A DNA stretch of 64,000 nt, taken from Bog-257 sp963834135. Its GTDB lineage: Bacteria > Acidobacteriota > Terriglobia > Terriglobales > Acidobacteriaceae. The stretch covers positions 124,001 through 188,000 of the forward strand of contig CAWIAN010000004.1 in assembly GCA_963834135.1 (NCBI GenBank), given 5' to 3'. Below, piece after piece: positions 35,194 through 44,393 of the stretch (position 1 is the stretch's first letter; each line of letters begins with the position of its first letter). The translations under genes and the position numbers were made by a program. The notes under the pieces are model-generated. The model worked only from the letters and a program-made list of their open reading frames with translations, made no database searches and was not told the DNA's origin.

Positions 35194-35562
35194 TCAAACT
35201 TTCTGCTTGGCGCGATCTGCTTCGATCTTCGCAATGGTGCGTTTGAGCCAGTGCTTCACGTTCTCGCGCAACTCTTCCTCCGTCTGGCTTCCGGAGGCGA
35301 CGGTAGCGCCCTGACGGTTCAGCGGAATGTGATGGCAGGGAACGTCGTCCGTGCGGTATTCCTCAGGAACGAAGTCATAAAGCAGGCACTCGTGGCAGGC
35401 ATGGGGACGCGTCGGATCTCCATGATTGGGGCAGGTAAGCGAATCCTGGAAGATGGAAGCGGGTCCCCAGGGGGTGCTGTACCAGTTGCCGTAGCCACCC
35501 TGTTCGAGGAAATTCAGCTCATAACGAAGGACTTCCAGCACGTCGCGCTTGTCTTCCGACAT
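35194..35562 (-). CDS. Small Cys/His-rich hypothetical protein (122 aa)
   Basis: From ATG 35562 (GGGAG site) the product has VLRYELNFLEQGGYGNWYSTPW, then a Cys/His cluster TCPNHGDPTRPHACHECLLY, then EEYRTDDVPCHHIPLN and a C-terminal charged helix. The CPNHG...HACHEC spacing suggests a zinc or iron-sulfur site. I recognise no named domain. Upstream, between this gene and the sigma-54 activator gene, is a cluster of palindromes (35648-35745) that may regulate it. The frame is open for 28 further codons without support. Confidence 0.7.
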   Translation of the reverse strand: MSEDKRDVLEVLRYELNFLEQGGYGNWYSTPWGPASIFQDSLTCPNHGDPTRPHACHECLLYDFVPEEYRTDDVPCHHIPLNRQGATVASGSQTEEELRENVKHWLKRTIAKIEADRAKQKV

Positions 35563-35647
35563 AATCAACTCCCTGTCAGGCGCCCCTGTGGCTACCCATC
35601 CCTGCCTCCATTGTGTCTGAGGATGCACAGGCAGGCTGTGACGCACC

Positions 35648-35745
35648 TCACTTCAGGAAGTGACAGGCGTCCGCCGGGAAATCCCGCCCTGGCGATGAAT
35701 AATTTGTCACACGCACCGTGATCAGGTCACATCGCCGTGTGACAA
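35648..35745. promoter_or_regulatory. Cluster of GTCAC/GTGAC palindromes
   Basis: Within 100 bases are TCACTTCAGGAAGTGA (35648-35663), the perfect inverted pair TTGTCACACG (35704-35713) and CGTGTGACAA (35736-35745), and between them GTGATCAGGTCAC. They lie 86-183 bases upstream of the Cys/His-rich gene. The GTGA/TCAC half sites resemble CRP/FNR-type operators; which factor binds is unknown. Confidence 0.4.
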
Positions 35746-35806
35746 CGTCTGGCAAGCTATAGCAGTCGATTCGGGAGGACGTACGAAGATTGCTGATTGC
35801 TGATTG

Positions 35807-37243
35807 CTAACTTTCCTTCCCCTTCTTCTTGATCTCAATATTCAATCGCTTGATCTTTTGATTCAGGGTAGAGAGCGGGATGTGGAAGCGCTCGGCGGCG
35901 TCGGTCTGGTTCCAGCCGCACTTTTCCAGCATGTCGGTAATCACGCGGCGCTCGCAGTCTTCGATGATTTCGAAGAGCGAAGCGTCGGGACGGTGCTCCA
36001 GGATCGGGAAGTTCGAGCCGCGGCCAATCACGTTTTCGGGAAGCAGATCGGGGGTGAGGTTCGCTCCCGTCGATAGCACGACGGCGCGCTCCATCACGTT
36101 TTCCAGTTCGCGAACATTGCCCGCCCACTCATAATCCATGAGCGGGCGCAAAGCCTCGGGCGTGACCCGCAGCGGAGCCCGCTCATTCTCCTTCGCATAC
36201 TTCTGGATGAAGAATTCCACGAGCAGAGGAATGTCGTTCTTGCGCTGACGCAGCGGCGGGAGGTCGACGGTAATGACGTTCAGACGATAGAACAGGTCCT
36301 CGCGGAACTTGCCCTCTTTCACCGCCTGCCGCAGATCGACGTTGGTGGCGGCGATGATACGCACATCGACCTGGATTTCATTGATGCCGCCCAGATGCAT
36401 GAACTTGCGGTCTTGCAGCACGCGCAGAATCTTGGCCTGCGTCTCCATGCTCATGGTGCCGATCTCGTCGAGGAAGAGCGTTCCGCGATCGGCAACTTCG
36501 AACAGGCCCTTCTTGCTGACCACCGCGCTGGTAAATGCGCCTTTAACGTGACCGAAGAGCGTCGACTCCAGCAGGTCGGCCGGCATCGATCCGGTATTCA
36601 CCGGCACGAACGCGCGATTGTGGCGCGGCGAATTCATGTGAATCGCCTTGGCGATTAATTCCTTGCCGGTGCCGCTTTCGCCCTGCAACAGCACAGTCGA
36701 ACGGCTGGGAGCGACCTGCGCCACCAGATCGAAGATGCGCAGCATGGGCTCGCTCTTGCCGATGATGTGCTCGAAGTTATAGCGCTGTTTTAACGCGCGC
36801 TTGAGCTGTATGACTTCTTCTTCGGCGCGGCGGCGGCCGACCGCAGTGCGTACGTCGGCCAGCAACTTCTCGTTGTCCCAGGGCTTCTGGATAAAGTTGG
36901 TAGCGCCCGCCTGCATGGCGTTGACGGCGTTCTCCACCGTGCCGTAGGCGGTGATCATGATGACCGGGAGTTCGGCATCGCGTTCGCGAATTTCCTGCAG
37001 AATCTCGATACCGTTGCGCTCGGGGAGAGCGAAGTCCAGCAAGACGAGATCGAAGGGCCGCTCAGCCAGGCGGGTCAATCCCTCCATGCCGTCGTTGGCT
37101 GTGTCGACGGTATAGCCTTCGAACTCCAGCAGAGTCTGTAGCGACTCGCGGATGGCGGCTTCGTCGTCGACGATCAACACCGAACCGGGAGAAGCGAATT
37201 CGTCGCGTCCCGCCAAGTCCCGGCTTATGGCTGCTTCAAGCAC
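35807..37243 (-). CDS. Sigma-54-dependent response regulator (NtrC family)
   Basis: The 478-residue protein has a receiver domain (about 15-135; LIVDDEAAIRESLQ, phospho-Asp in LVLLDFALPERNG, KPWDNEKLL), an AAA+ sigma-54 activator domain (about 160-390; Walker A GESGTGKE, Walker B GTLFLDEIG, R-finger region RVLQDRKF) and a Fis-type HTH (GWNQTDAAERFHIPLSTLNQKIKRL). The sigma-54 contact loop reads GAFTSA, not the consensus GAFTGA. It overlaps the upstream histidine kinase gene by 8 bases, so the pair is translationally coupled. Its targets would carry -24/-12 promoters; I see none clearly in the window. Confidence 0.94.
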   Translation of the reverse strand: MLEAAISRDLAGRDEFASPGSVLIVDDEAAIRESLQTLLEFEGYTVDTANDGMEGLTRLAERPFDLVLLDFALPERNGIEILQEIRERDAELPVIMITAYGTVENAVNAMQAGATNFIQKPWDNEKLLADVRTAVGRRRAEEEVIQLKRALKQRYNFEHIIGKSEPMLRIFDLVAQVAPSRSTVLLQGESGTGKELIAKAIHMNSPRHNRAFVPVNTGSMPADLLESTLFGHVKGAFTSAVVSKKGLFEVADRGTLFLDEIGTMSMETQAKILRVLQDRKFMHLGGINEIQVDVRIIAATNVDLRQAVKEGKFREDLFYRLNVITVDLPPLRQRKNDIPLLVEFFIQKYAKENERAPLRVTPEALRPLMDYEWAGNVRELENVMERAVVLSTGANLTPDLLPENVIGRGSNFPILEHRPDASLFEIIEDCERRVITDMLEKCGWNQTDAAERFHIPLSTLNQKIKRLNIEIKKKGKES

Positions 37244-40142
37244 TGACTGCCTTTCTCACCATGGGGAATTCCATAATGAATGTCGTTCCGTGTCCGGGCA
37301 CGCTATCGACCCTGATCTTGCCTGCGTGTTCCTGAATGATTCCGTAGGTGACGGAAAGTCCCAGGCCTGTTCCACCACTGGCCCCGGTCTTGGGCTTGTT
37401 CTTGGTGGTGAAGAACGGGTCATAGATGCGATGAATATGTTCCTGCGCGATGCCGCTGCCTGTATCGGCAACCCGAACCTCGACGTGATGCCCGTTGCCT
37501 GTACTGATGGTGAGCGTGCCACCGCCGGACATAGCGTCCTTCGCGTTCAGGAACAAATTCAAGAACACCTGCTGTAACTTGCCGGTATTGCCGTGGATCG
37601 TGGGCAGATCGGGATAGAGGTCCTGCTGCACGTTGATGCGCGCGGTCTTGAACTGATGCTCCAGCAAAGTCAATGTATCTTTGATGACGCGATTGAGGTC
37701 GACGTCGGCAAATTCCGCACCGGAAGTGCGCGAAAAATTCAGCAGGCTGTTGACGATCTCCGATGCGCGGAAGGTCTGCTTGGTGATCTTCTCCAGCAAC
37801 GCTGACTGGCGGTCGTCGCCATGAACCTGCTTGGCCAGCATCTGCGCATAGGACGAGATGACCGCCAGCGGCGTGTTGACCTCGTGCGCGACTCCGGCAG
37901 CGAGCAGGCCGATCGAGGACAGCTTCTCCGCCTGCGTCAACTGCGTCTCCAGCCCAATGCGTTCCGTGATGTCATCGACGATGATCAGCCGACCGATCAC
38001 GCTGAAGTTCTTGCTGACCAGCGGAGCGATCGCGATGTTGGTAACGCGGGTCTCACTACCCGTCGTGCCCAGACGGAACTTGTACAGGTTGTGAATGCCT
38101 TGCGTCGGACGCACCCGGTAATACTCTTCCAGGAAGGCCGGCGGCAATACCGCGGTCAGCGGACGCCCTACGGCATCGGCACGCGGCAGCGCGAACATCA
38201 CTTCCATCTGCGAGTTCCACGACTCAATGCGGTCCTCGAGATCGACCGCCATCACGCCTACACTGATCGATTCGACGATATTCTCGCTGAACTCTTTCAG
38301 CCGCTCGTACTGGCCCGCTTTCTCTTCCAGCGACTTGTACAGACGCGCGTTCTGCACGGCGATGCCGATGTAGCCGGCCAGCGTCTCCAGCAACTGCACG
38401 TCTTCGCTGGAGAGGAAATCGCCTTCCGAGGTCTTGCCCATGCCCAGCACGGCGATCATGCGATTCATGACCATGCAGGGAATGTAGTAGTTAAGCTCCA
38501 GGCGTCGGATGGTCTCGCGCGCGGAGGGCGTCTCGCGCACCGCCTGGTTGGTGTTGTCGAAGAACAAGTGGCCCGCTTCCCACTCCGGCCGCTCGATGTG
38601 CAGGAAGTCGAAATTCAGGGCGCTCGTGTCGGAGATGCCGTACGACTTCGCAAGATAGAACTGCTCGGTCTGGTCCGGATCGGCAACAAAAATGGCGATG
38701 CGGTCGACTAGCAGCGTGCGCGACAGCCGATCGACGATCGAGCTCAACATCTTGTCGAGGTCGGTCTCGGAGTTCAGGTCGCGGCCGAACTCAATCAGCG
38801 TTTTGCGGTAGTCATAGCGCTTGCGATAGAAAAACTTGTCCAGATACTCCTGCACCCAGTTCTTGAACGGATCGAAGAGCAGCGCCGTAACCGCAATCGC
38901 GACCACCAGTCCGATCGGCCCGATGTTGGGGAAGTTCTGGTGGAAGAGCACCGACGCCATGCCGACGGATGCGAAGTAGGCGGCGGTAATCGCGCCGGCA
39001 GCGATGGTATATGCCATGCCCCGCTTGAAGATCAGGTCTACGTCCATCAGGCGATAGCGGAAGATGGCATAGCCGAAGGTCAGCGGCAGGAATACCAGCG
39101 AGAGCACGGAAACCTTCATCCCCAACCCAGGCACGGCGCCGAACAGATAGGGAATGATGTAGAAGCAGGTAAATGGTGCGACGGAAAGAATGGTTCCGCG
39201 CGTAACCCACTTCATCTGCTGGCGCAGGATTGCCGATTCCGCGTGACGATAGCTGTGCCATAGCGTGTAGGTCGCCGCTACGAAGTACATCGCCAGATAA
39301 ATCCACTCGACCCGATCCAGGTTCCAGCGCAGCAGTTCGCTCGGCTGCAGCAGGTAAATCACGCAGATGTGAATCGCCAGCAGTACCGCACCCGGAACAT
39401 ACACGGAGGGAATCAACCACGGACGGCGCTTCAACAACCTCTTACGCTCAGGGAAGGTCAGCGAGAAGTGCAGAAACAGCGCCGGCTGCAACAGCCAGGC
39501 CACCGCGTTAGACCAGTAGATGATCCAGTCAAAATCGTTGAGCTTGCCGGTGTAGTGAAAGGCGTAAAAGACGAATGAGACCAGGCAGAAAACGTAAAAA
39601 TGCGTGCTCTTGGGGGCCGTCCAGCGCCGGAACAGAACGTACATGCCGATGCACAGGTAGACCAGCGCGATCAGCCGCAGTCCGGAGTAAAGAGAGCGGT
39701 CGGCGGGGACGAGGATGAGTGGAGCTTCTACCGGAACGCCCTGCCGGATCAGCGAGTACGTGGCTTTCGACCAGATGCCGACGCGGTAGAGTTGCCGCTC
39801 CAGACTGCCAACGTTGCTGACATTCCGGCCTTCGACGGCAACCAACTGGTCGCCCGGTTTGAGGCCGGCTTTCTGGCCGGGGCCGTCGATGTCCACACGC
39901 TGCGCTCGGAGGTGTGTGCCGGACTCGACCCACCATACCCCGTCATACGGAGCTATATATTCACGGTCTTTGTCGAAATTGATCCATGCGAAGGCGATTG
40001 CTGCCGCGCTCATGAGCACGAGACAAACCGCTACAAACCGCGACTGTAAGCCTCGATCCATCGAAGAAGCCGGCCGGCTGGCTAGGCGCACGGGTGGGAC
40101 TGCGCCCACAAGCCTAGTTTCTTCGAGCAACTTAGATGCCAT
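37236..40142 (-). CDS. Multidomain sensor histidine kinase (PDZ, multi-TM, GAF, PAS)
   Basis: The roughly 968-residue kinase has a first membrane helix (FVAVCLVLMSAAAIAFAW, about 37-54), a periplasmic PDZ domain (about 75-150; DGPGQKAGLKPGDQLVAVEG), about seven more helices (about 155-420), a GAF domain (about 470-620), a PAS domain (about 630-745), then HisKA with H-box GVAHEVNTPLAVISSYAQM and HATPase with QVFLNLFLNAKDAM, DTGSGI and GGTGLGLSVTYGIIQEHAG. It is the partner of the overlapping sigma-54 regulator. The periplasmic PDZ suggests sensing of unfolded or cleaved envelope proteins (inference). The start could also be ATG 40061. Confidence 0.92.
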   Translation of the reverse strand: MASKLLEETRLVGAVPPVRLASRPASSMDRGLQSRFVAVCLVLMSAAAIAFAWINFDKDREYIAPYDGVWWVESGTHLRAQRVDIDGPGQKAGLKPGDQLVAVEGRNVSNVGSLERQLYRVGIWSKATYSLIRQGVPVEAPLILVPADRSLYSGLRLIALVYLCIGMYVLFRRWTAPKSTHFYVFCLVSFVFYAFHYTGKLNDFDWIIYWSNAVAWLLQPALFLHFSLTFPERKRLLKRRPWLIPSVYVPGAVLLAIHICVIYLLQPSELLRWNLDRVEWIYLAMYFVAATYTLWHSYRHAESAILRQQMKWVTRGTILSVAPFTCFYIIPYLFGAVPGLGMKVSVLSLVFLPLTFGYAIFRYRLMDVDLIFKRGMAYTIAAGAITAAYFASVGMASVLFHQNFPNIGPIGLVVAIAVTALLFDPFKNWVQEYLDKFFYRKRYDYRKTLIEFGRDLNSETDLDKMLSSIVDRLSRTLLVDRIAIFVADPDQTEQFYLAKSYGISDTSALNFDFLHIERPEWEAGHLFFDNTNQAVRETPSARETIRRLELNYYIPCMVMNRMIAVLGMGKTSEGDFLSSEDVQLLETLAGYIGIAVQNARLYKSLEEKAGQYERLKEFSENIVESISVGVMAVDLEDRIESWNSQMEVMFALPRADAVGRPLTAVLPPAFLEEYYRVRPTQGIHNLYKFRLGTTGSETRVTNIAIAPLVSKNFSVIGRLIIVDDITERIGLETQLTQAEKLSSIGLLAAGVAHEVNTPLAVISSYAQMLAKQVHGDDRQSALLEKITKQTFRASEIVNSLLNFSRTSGAEFADVDLNRVIKDTLTLLEHQFKTARINVQQDLYPDLPTIHGNTGKLQQVFLNLFLNAKDAMSGGGTLTISTGNGHHVEVRVADTGSGIAQEHIHRIYDPFFTTKNKPKTGASGGTGLGLSVTYGIIQEHAGKIRVDSVPGHGTTFIMEFPMVRKAVSA

Positions 40143-40415
40143 GCTGTCGGTCTCGTCCGAACCGCTAAGCCTCACCGGGTTAATCGTTTCCAAGATTATA
40201 ATCGCCAGAAATGCGAAGAAATACAAATTTTGGAAGATTGCTCCGAAATTGCGGAGCAGCTCGGTGTTACTAAAGAACTAGAGATCCCGGTTATGGTAAC
40301 CAATAAGCAACAAAGAAGTTTCGGTCTCCAAATTATTGGAACTCGGCTGTTTGCGGCTTGGCGGAACGAAGAGGAGCGGCTGCCGAATTCACGCGACCGT
40401 GTAGTCTAGGCTGGC

Positions 40416-41261
40416 ATGAATGCCGGCAACATGTCGGGCGCGGCGCTCAGCCTGGGTGCCGCCGGCGTCTGGGGCGGTGGCGACTTTGCGGGCGGCATCG
40501 CTGCAAAACGGTCGAGCGTTTTTCGTGTGGTTGCAGTTGCTCACGCATTTGGCCTGCTCCTGATGCTGTTGCTGGTATGCGTGACCGGCGAGCACGTGCC
40601 ACCGTGGTCATCGCTTGGCTGGGGAGTAATCGCCGGCATCACCGACGCCTTCGGAGTGGCTGCGCTGTATAAGGGCCTTTCGACCGGCCGCATGGGAGTC
40701 GTGGCGCCAGTTGCATCGGTGATCACGGCCGTGCTGCCGGTGGTCTTCGGCATTGGCATGGAAGGATTGCCGGGGCGAATTCAGTTGCTCGGGTTTACCC
40801 TCGCAGTGGTCAGCATCTGGCTCATCACCCGGCCCGACGGAGAACTCGATTCGCGCCGGGGCTTGGGATTGGCACTGCTGGCCGGCCTGATGTTCAGCCT
40901 GCTGCTGATCTCAGGCAAAGAAGCCGGACGTTACGCTGTGCTATGGCCACTGGTGTCGGCACGCGCGGCTTCGACTGTGCTGATGTTCACGATTGTGGCA
41001 TTCTCGCCACGCGATCTGAGCCCGCTTCGGCCTGTGCTAATTCCCATTGTGTTGTCAGGAGTTCTCGATTCGCTGGCGAACGCGATGTTCATCGCCGCGA
41101 CGCGTCATGGCCGTCTGGATGTTGCGGCGGTGCTGTCATCGCTCTATCCGGCGAGCACGGTCATCCTGGCAAGATTTGTGTTGAAGGAGAAAATTTCTCG
41201 GACGCAGACGGTGGGAATCGTGGGTGCGCTGATTGCCGTGATGTTAATCGCGGCGCGCTAA
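40416..41261 (+). CDS. EamA/DMT-family transporter
   Basis: The 281-residue protein has ten predicted membrane helices in two five-helix halves, each an EamA unit. The first begins LSLGAAGVWGGGDFAGGIAAKRSS and includes GVAALYKGLSTGRMGVVAPVASV; the second begins GLGLALLAGLMFSLLLISGKEAG and ends SLYPASTVILARFVLKEKISRTQTVGIVGAL. This is the drug/metabolite exporter pattern in the inner membrane. The substrate is unknown. A second in-frame ATG lies five codons in. It is divergent from the kinase gene. Confidence 0.9.
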   Translation: MNAGNMSGAALSLGAAGVWGGGDFAGGIAAKRSSVFRVVAVAHAFGLLLMLLLVCVTGEHVPPWSSLGWGVIAGITDAFGVAALYKGLSTGRMGVVAPVASVITAVLPVVFGIGMEGLPGRIQLLGFTLAVVSIWLITRPDGELDSRRGLGLALLAGLMFSLLLISGKEAGRYAVLWPLVSARAASTVLMFTIVAFSPRDLSPLRPVLIPIVLSGVLDSLANAMFIAATRHGRLDVAAVLSSLYPASTVILARFVLKEKISRTQTVGIVGALIAVMLIAAR

Positions 41262-41281
41262 CAAGCACCGGACTCACCAAC

Positions 41282-41857
41282 CTATCTCGCCAGCAGCGGC
41301 TGGGCCCAGGCGAACTGGAACACCGACAGCGGATCGCCGCAGCGCTTTACCTCCAACTGCATGTAGCTGTCGGCTACGATCCAGTAGTATGTCTTCGCGG
41401 TTTCGATCATCAGGTCCAGAGCCAGATTCAGCTCGCGGTGCAGCGTCGCCAGAGCCGGCAGCGTCCGCTCGTGATGGGAGGTATGCGGAACCATGGCGCG
41501 CTGAATGTTGATGAAAGACTGTTGCAGCGCCAAGCGGTCGTCGGAGAACTCGCGTTCCGTGACCTTGTCGTGCATGATCTGTTCGTGCTGAGCAAGCGCG
41601 GTCAGCACCTGGGGCAGCGAGGGAGAGCCGTCTCCATCGAGCAGGCGCAGAATGCGCGCGGCCATGGCGTCGGCATAGCAGCCGCGCAGCATGTCGATGA
41701 ACTCGCAGCGAGCGACTTGCAGCTGCGGATTGTTCTGCACAATGTCGCGCTCGAACCTCTGATAAATATCGCGGTCGGTGGCAAGACTTAGAAGCTGGTC
41801 GCCAATTTGGCGGAGCTCGGTTTTAGCGCGCTCGCGGAACTGTTTTTCGCTCAACAT
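41282..41857 (-). CDS. Conserved hypothetical helical protein (191 aa)
   Basis: I do not recognise the family. The product is all-helical and soluble: FRERAKTELRQIGDQLLSLATDRDIYQRFERDIV, CEFIDMLRGCYADAMAARILRLLDG, NIQRAMVPHTSHHERTLPALATLHRELN and ETAKTYYWIVADSYMQLEVKRC. The arrangement loosely recalls AbiU2-like helical proteins, but I would not assign it. It ends 21 bases from the convergent DMT gene and is divergent from argD. Codon use is like the neighbours. Confidence 0.6.
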   Translation of the reverse strand: MLSEKQFRERAKTELRQIGDQLLSLATDRDIYQRFERDIVQNNPQLQVARCEFIDMLRGCYADAMAARILRLLDGDGSPSLPQVLTALAQHEQIMHDKVTEREFSDDRLALQQSFINIQRAMVPHTSHHERTLPALATLHRELNLALDLMIETAKTYYWIVADSYMQLEVKRCGDPLSVFQFAWAQPLLAR

Positions 41858-41972
41858 AAGAAAATTCTAGCCAGCCGATGAACATAGGTTCTGTGATCTC
41901 CGTCACCGGACCGAGCTTTTCCTTGGCAGCCCGATTCACGCGCTACAATTAAGCTTTTGTGAGGTCCTCATC

Positions 41973-43208
41973 GTGTCTACCTACCAAGAGATTGTCGACC
42001 GCGAACAGAAATTCCTGCTGAACACCTACGCCCGCTATCCCATCGCAATGGCGCGCGGCAAAGGCGTGTACCTGTATGACGTCAATGGCAAACGCTATCT
42101 CGATTTCCTGACCGGGTTGGGAGTGAATGCTCTTGGCCATGCGCATCCACGGATCGTGAAGGTTATCCGCGACCAGGCCGCCAAGGTCATCCACGTTTCG
42201 AACCTTTATTACAACGAGTATCAGGGGCTACTGGCCGAAAAGCTCTGCACCGCGTCCGGTCTGGACCGCGCGTTCTTCTCCAACAGCGGCACCGAGGCGA
42301 TCGAAGGCGCGCTGAAATTGGTGCGCGCTGCCGGCCACGCCACAGGAGGGCCGGAGAAGTCGATCGTCATCGCGCTGGATAATTCCTTTCACGGACGCAC
42401 CATGGGGGCCTTGGCGCTCACCGGCCAGCCGAAATATCGCAAAGACTTCGACCCCATGCTGGAGGGCGTGCGTTTTGTGCCGCGCAATGACATCGAAGCT
42501 CTGCGCGCCGCCATGGACGAAAAGGTCTGCGCGATTGTCTTGGAGCCGATCCAGGGCGAAGGCGGCATTCAGGAAACGTCAGCTGAGTTTCTGAAGGCGT
42601 GCCGGGAGGTCGCCGATCAGCATCAGGCAGCGTTGATCTTCGACGAGATTCAATGTGGTATGGGACGCACGGGACAGCTCTTCGCCTTCCAGCACTTCGG
42701 CGTGACGCCCGATGTCGTCTGCATTGCCAAACCGATTGCCGCTGGGCTGCCGCTGGGAGCGTTCCTGGCGAAGGAACAGTTTGCGCAGCACATCACTCCC
42801 GGCAAGCACGGAACCACATTCGGCGGCGGGCCGCTAACCTGCCGCGTCGCGCTGGAGTATCTCGCGATTTTGGAAGAAGAAAACTTGCTGGAGCATGTTC
42901 GCCGTGTCGGCGGCTACTTTACGCAGAAGCTGCGAGAACTGGCGAACAAGTTCGACATCGCGACCGAGGTGCGCGGTGTGGGCGCGATTCAGGCGCTACA
43001 GCTTACGATTCCGGGCAAACCGATTCTGGAGGGCGCGCACGCTGACGGCCTGCTGATCAACGTAACGCAGGACACAGTACTGCGCTTCCTGCCGCCGTTC
43101 CTGCTGCAGGAGAAGCATGTGGATTCAGGCGTGCGGATTCTGAAGAAGCATCTAGCCGCCGCGCAGAAGCAAGCCAAGGCTGAGAAGAAAGCCATGGCCA
43201 GCGCGTAG
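41973..43208 (+). CDS. argD: Acetylornithine/ornithine-type aminotransferase
   Basis: This class III PLP aminotransferase (411 residues) has DVNGKRYLDFLTGLGVNALGH at the start, FFSNSGTEAIEGALKLVR, FHGRTMGALALTGQPKY, EPIQGEGGIQ, the LIFDEIQCGMGRTGQLFA aspartate motif, and the PLP lysine in VCIAKPIAAGLPLGAFLA. The motifs fit ArgD, which makes N-acetylornithine in arginine synthesis. The family also covers succinylornithine and GABA-type enzymes, so ArgD is the most likely but not certain choice. The GTG start has GAGG upstream. No other arg genes are nearby. Confidence 0.85.
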   Translation: MSTYQEIVDREQKFLLNTYARYPIAMARGKGVYLYDVNGKRYLDFLTGLGVNALGHAHPRIVKVIRDQAAKVIHVSNLYYNEYQGLLAEKLCTASGLDRAFFSNSGTEAIEGALKLVRAAGHATGGPEKSIVIALDNSFHGRTMGALALTGQPKYRKDFDPMLEGVRFVPRNDIEALRAAMDEKVCAIVLEPIQGEGGIQETSAEFLKACREVADQHQAALIFDEIQCGMGRTGQLFAFQHFGVTPDVVCIAKPIAAGLPLGAFLAKEQFAQHITPGKHGTTFGGGPLTCRVALEYLAILEEENLLEHVRRVGGYFTQKLRELANKFDIATEVRGVGAIQALQLTIPGKPILEGAHADGLLINVTQDTVLRFLPPFLLQEKHVDSGVRILKKHLAAAQKQAKAEKKAMASA

Positions 43209-43222
43209 ATTCGAAAATAGGT

Positions 43223-43324
43223 GTCCTTCGACTCGGGCTGAAGCCCCTCGCTCAGAATGACAACTTATTTCCGGGTGACAGTTTATTTACCTAAAGGGTG
43301 TCATCCTGAGCGGAGTCGAAGGAC
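43223..43324. repeat. Long inverted repeat of the TCATCCTGAGC family
   Basis: GTCCTTCGACTCGG on the left pairs with CGGAGTCGAAGGAC on the right, and GCTCAGAATGACA pairs with TGTCATCCTGAGC inside it. The centre is AT-rich. It lies between the convergent argD and leuB-like genes, where it may act as a two-way terminator. Partial copies are at 22967, 26751 and 31875. Confidence 0.65.
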
Positions 43325-43349
43325 CGCTATCGTATCGGGCCGCCACACC

Positions 43350-44393
43350 CTACTTCGCCACCCGCTCCGCGATCCATCCGGCACATTCCTTCGTCCCCAT
43401 CGTTCCACCAACATCCACCGTCGTCTTCTTCTCACGCACGGCCGCGACCACCGCGCTCTCGATCTTCTGCGCCTCACCCGTTAATCCCAAATGCGCCAGC
43501 ATCATCGCGGCCGTCAGAATCGAGCCCATCGGGTTCGCCATGTTCTTGCCCGCAATCGGCGGAGCGGAGCCGTGGACCGGCTCAAACATCGACGTTCTTC
43601 CGGGATGAACATTGCCGCTGGCAGCCATCCCCAGGCCTCCCTGCAATGCTGCGGCCAGGTCGGTCACGATGTCGCCAAACATGTTGTTGGTGACGATCAC
43701 ATCAAGCGAGCGCGGATCGCGCACCATCTGCAGGCAAAGCGCGTCGACGTACATGTGCTGCGTCTGGATCTCGGGATACTCCTTGGCCACTTCCTTGAAG
43801 ACGCGCTGCCACAGGCCGCCGGCGTAGGTCATTACGTTGGACTTGTCGGACATCATGACCTTTTTGCGGCCGTTCTCGCGCGCATAGCGGAAGGCGAAGT
43901 GAATCACACGCTCAACGCCTTTGCGCGTGTTGATGTCCTCTTGCGTGGCCACTTCGTCAGCGGTGCCATACTTGAAGTTGCCACCCATGTCCATGTACAC
44001 ACCTTCCGTGTTTTCCCGGATGACGGTGAAGTTGATGTCGTCGGGCTTCACGTTCTTCAGCGGGCACAGCGACTCGTCGAGCAGGCGCACCGGCCGGACG
44101 TTGGCGTAGAGGTCCATCTTGAAGCGCATCCCCAGCAGGATTTCCTTCGCGTGAATGTTCGTCGCAACGCGAGGATCGCCGAGCGCGCCGACGAAGATGG
44201 CGTCGAAATCGCGCGCCAGCATGTGAAATCCGTCGGCGGGGATGGTGGTGCCGTCGATGAGATAGCGGTCAGCTCCCCAGTCGAAGGTCGTGAACTCGAC
44301 GGGCGCGCCCGAGGCGCGAACCACTTCGATTGCGTTGGGGATGACTTCCTTGCCGATGCCGTCTCCGGGGACAACTGCGATGCGTTTGGTCAT
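43350..44393 (-). CDS. leuB: 3-isopropylmalate/isocitrate dehydrogenase-family enzyme
   Basis: The 347-residue enzyme begins RIAVVPGDGIGKEVIPNAIEV and has FVGALGDP, FTVIRENTEGVYMDMGG, catalytic KVMMSDKSNVMTYAGGLW, VTNNMFGDIVTDLAAALQGG and EPVHGSAPPIAGKNMANPMG. These are the beta-decarboxylating dehydrogenase blocks, closest in feel to the actinobacterial-type isopropylmalate dehydrogenase. The NAD-dependent reaction oxidises 3-isopropylmalate in leucine synthesis. Tartrate or isocitrate dehydrogenase activity cannot be excluded. It is not in a leu operon. ATG 44393 fits the homology; the frame extends 16 codons upstream. Confidence 0.8.
   Translation of the reverse strand: MTKRIAVVPGDGIGKEVIPNAIEVVRASGAPVEFTTFDWGADRYLIDGTTIPADGFHMLARDFDAIFVGALGDPRVATNIHAKEILLGMRFKMDLYANVRPVRLLDESLCPLKNVKPDDINFTVIRENTEGVYMDMGGNFKYGTADEVATQEDINTRKGVERVIHFAFRYARENGRKKVMMSDKSNVMTYAGGLWQRVFKEVAKEYPEIQTQHMYVDALCLQMVRDPRSLDVIVTNNMFGDIVTDLAAALQGGLGMAASGNVHPGRTSMFEPVHGSAPPIAGKNMANPMGSILTAAMMLAHLGLTGEAQKIESAVVAAVREKKTTVDVGGTMGTKECAGWIAERVAK

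Noticed and set aside
40231..40260. A sigma-54 promoter (TGG...TTGC) before the kinase gene
   Set aside because: The GG-GC spacing is 6 and not 10 bases, so the -24/-12 rule is not met.
40190..40410. An open plus-strand frame reading QILEDCSEIAEQLGVTKELE and on to a stop near 40409
   Set aside because: It looks protein-like but lacks a good start and ribosome site and lies in the promoter region of the divergent kinase gene; chance is more likely.
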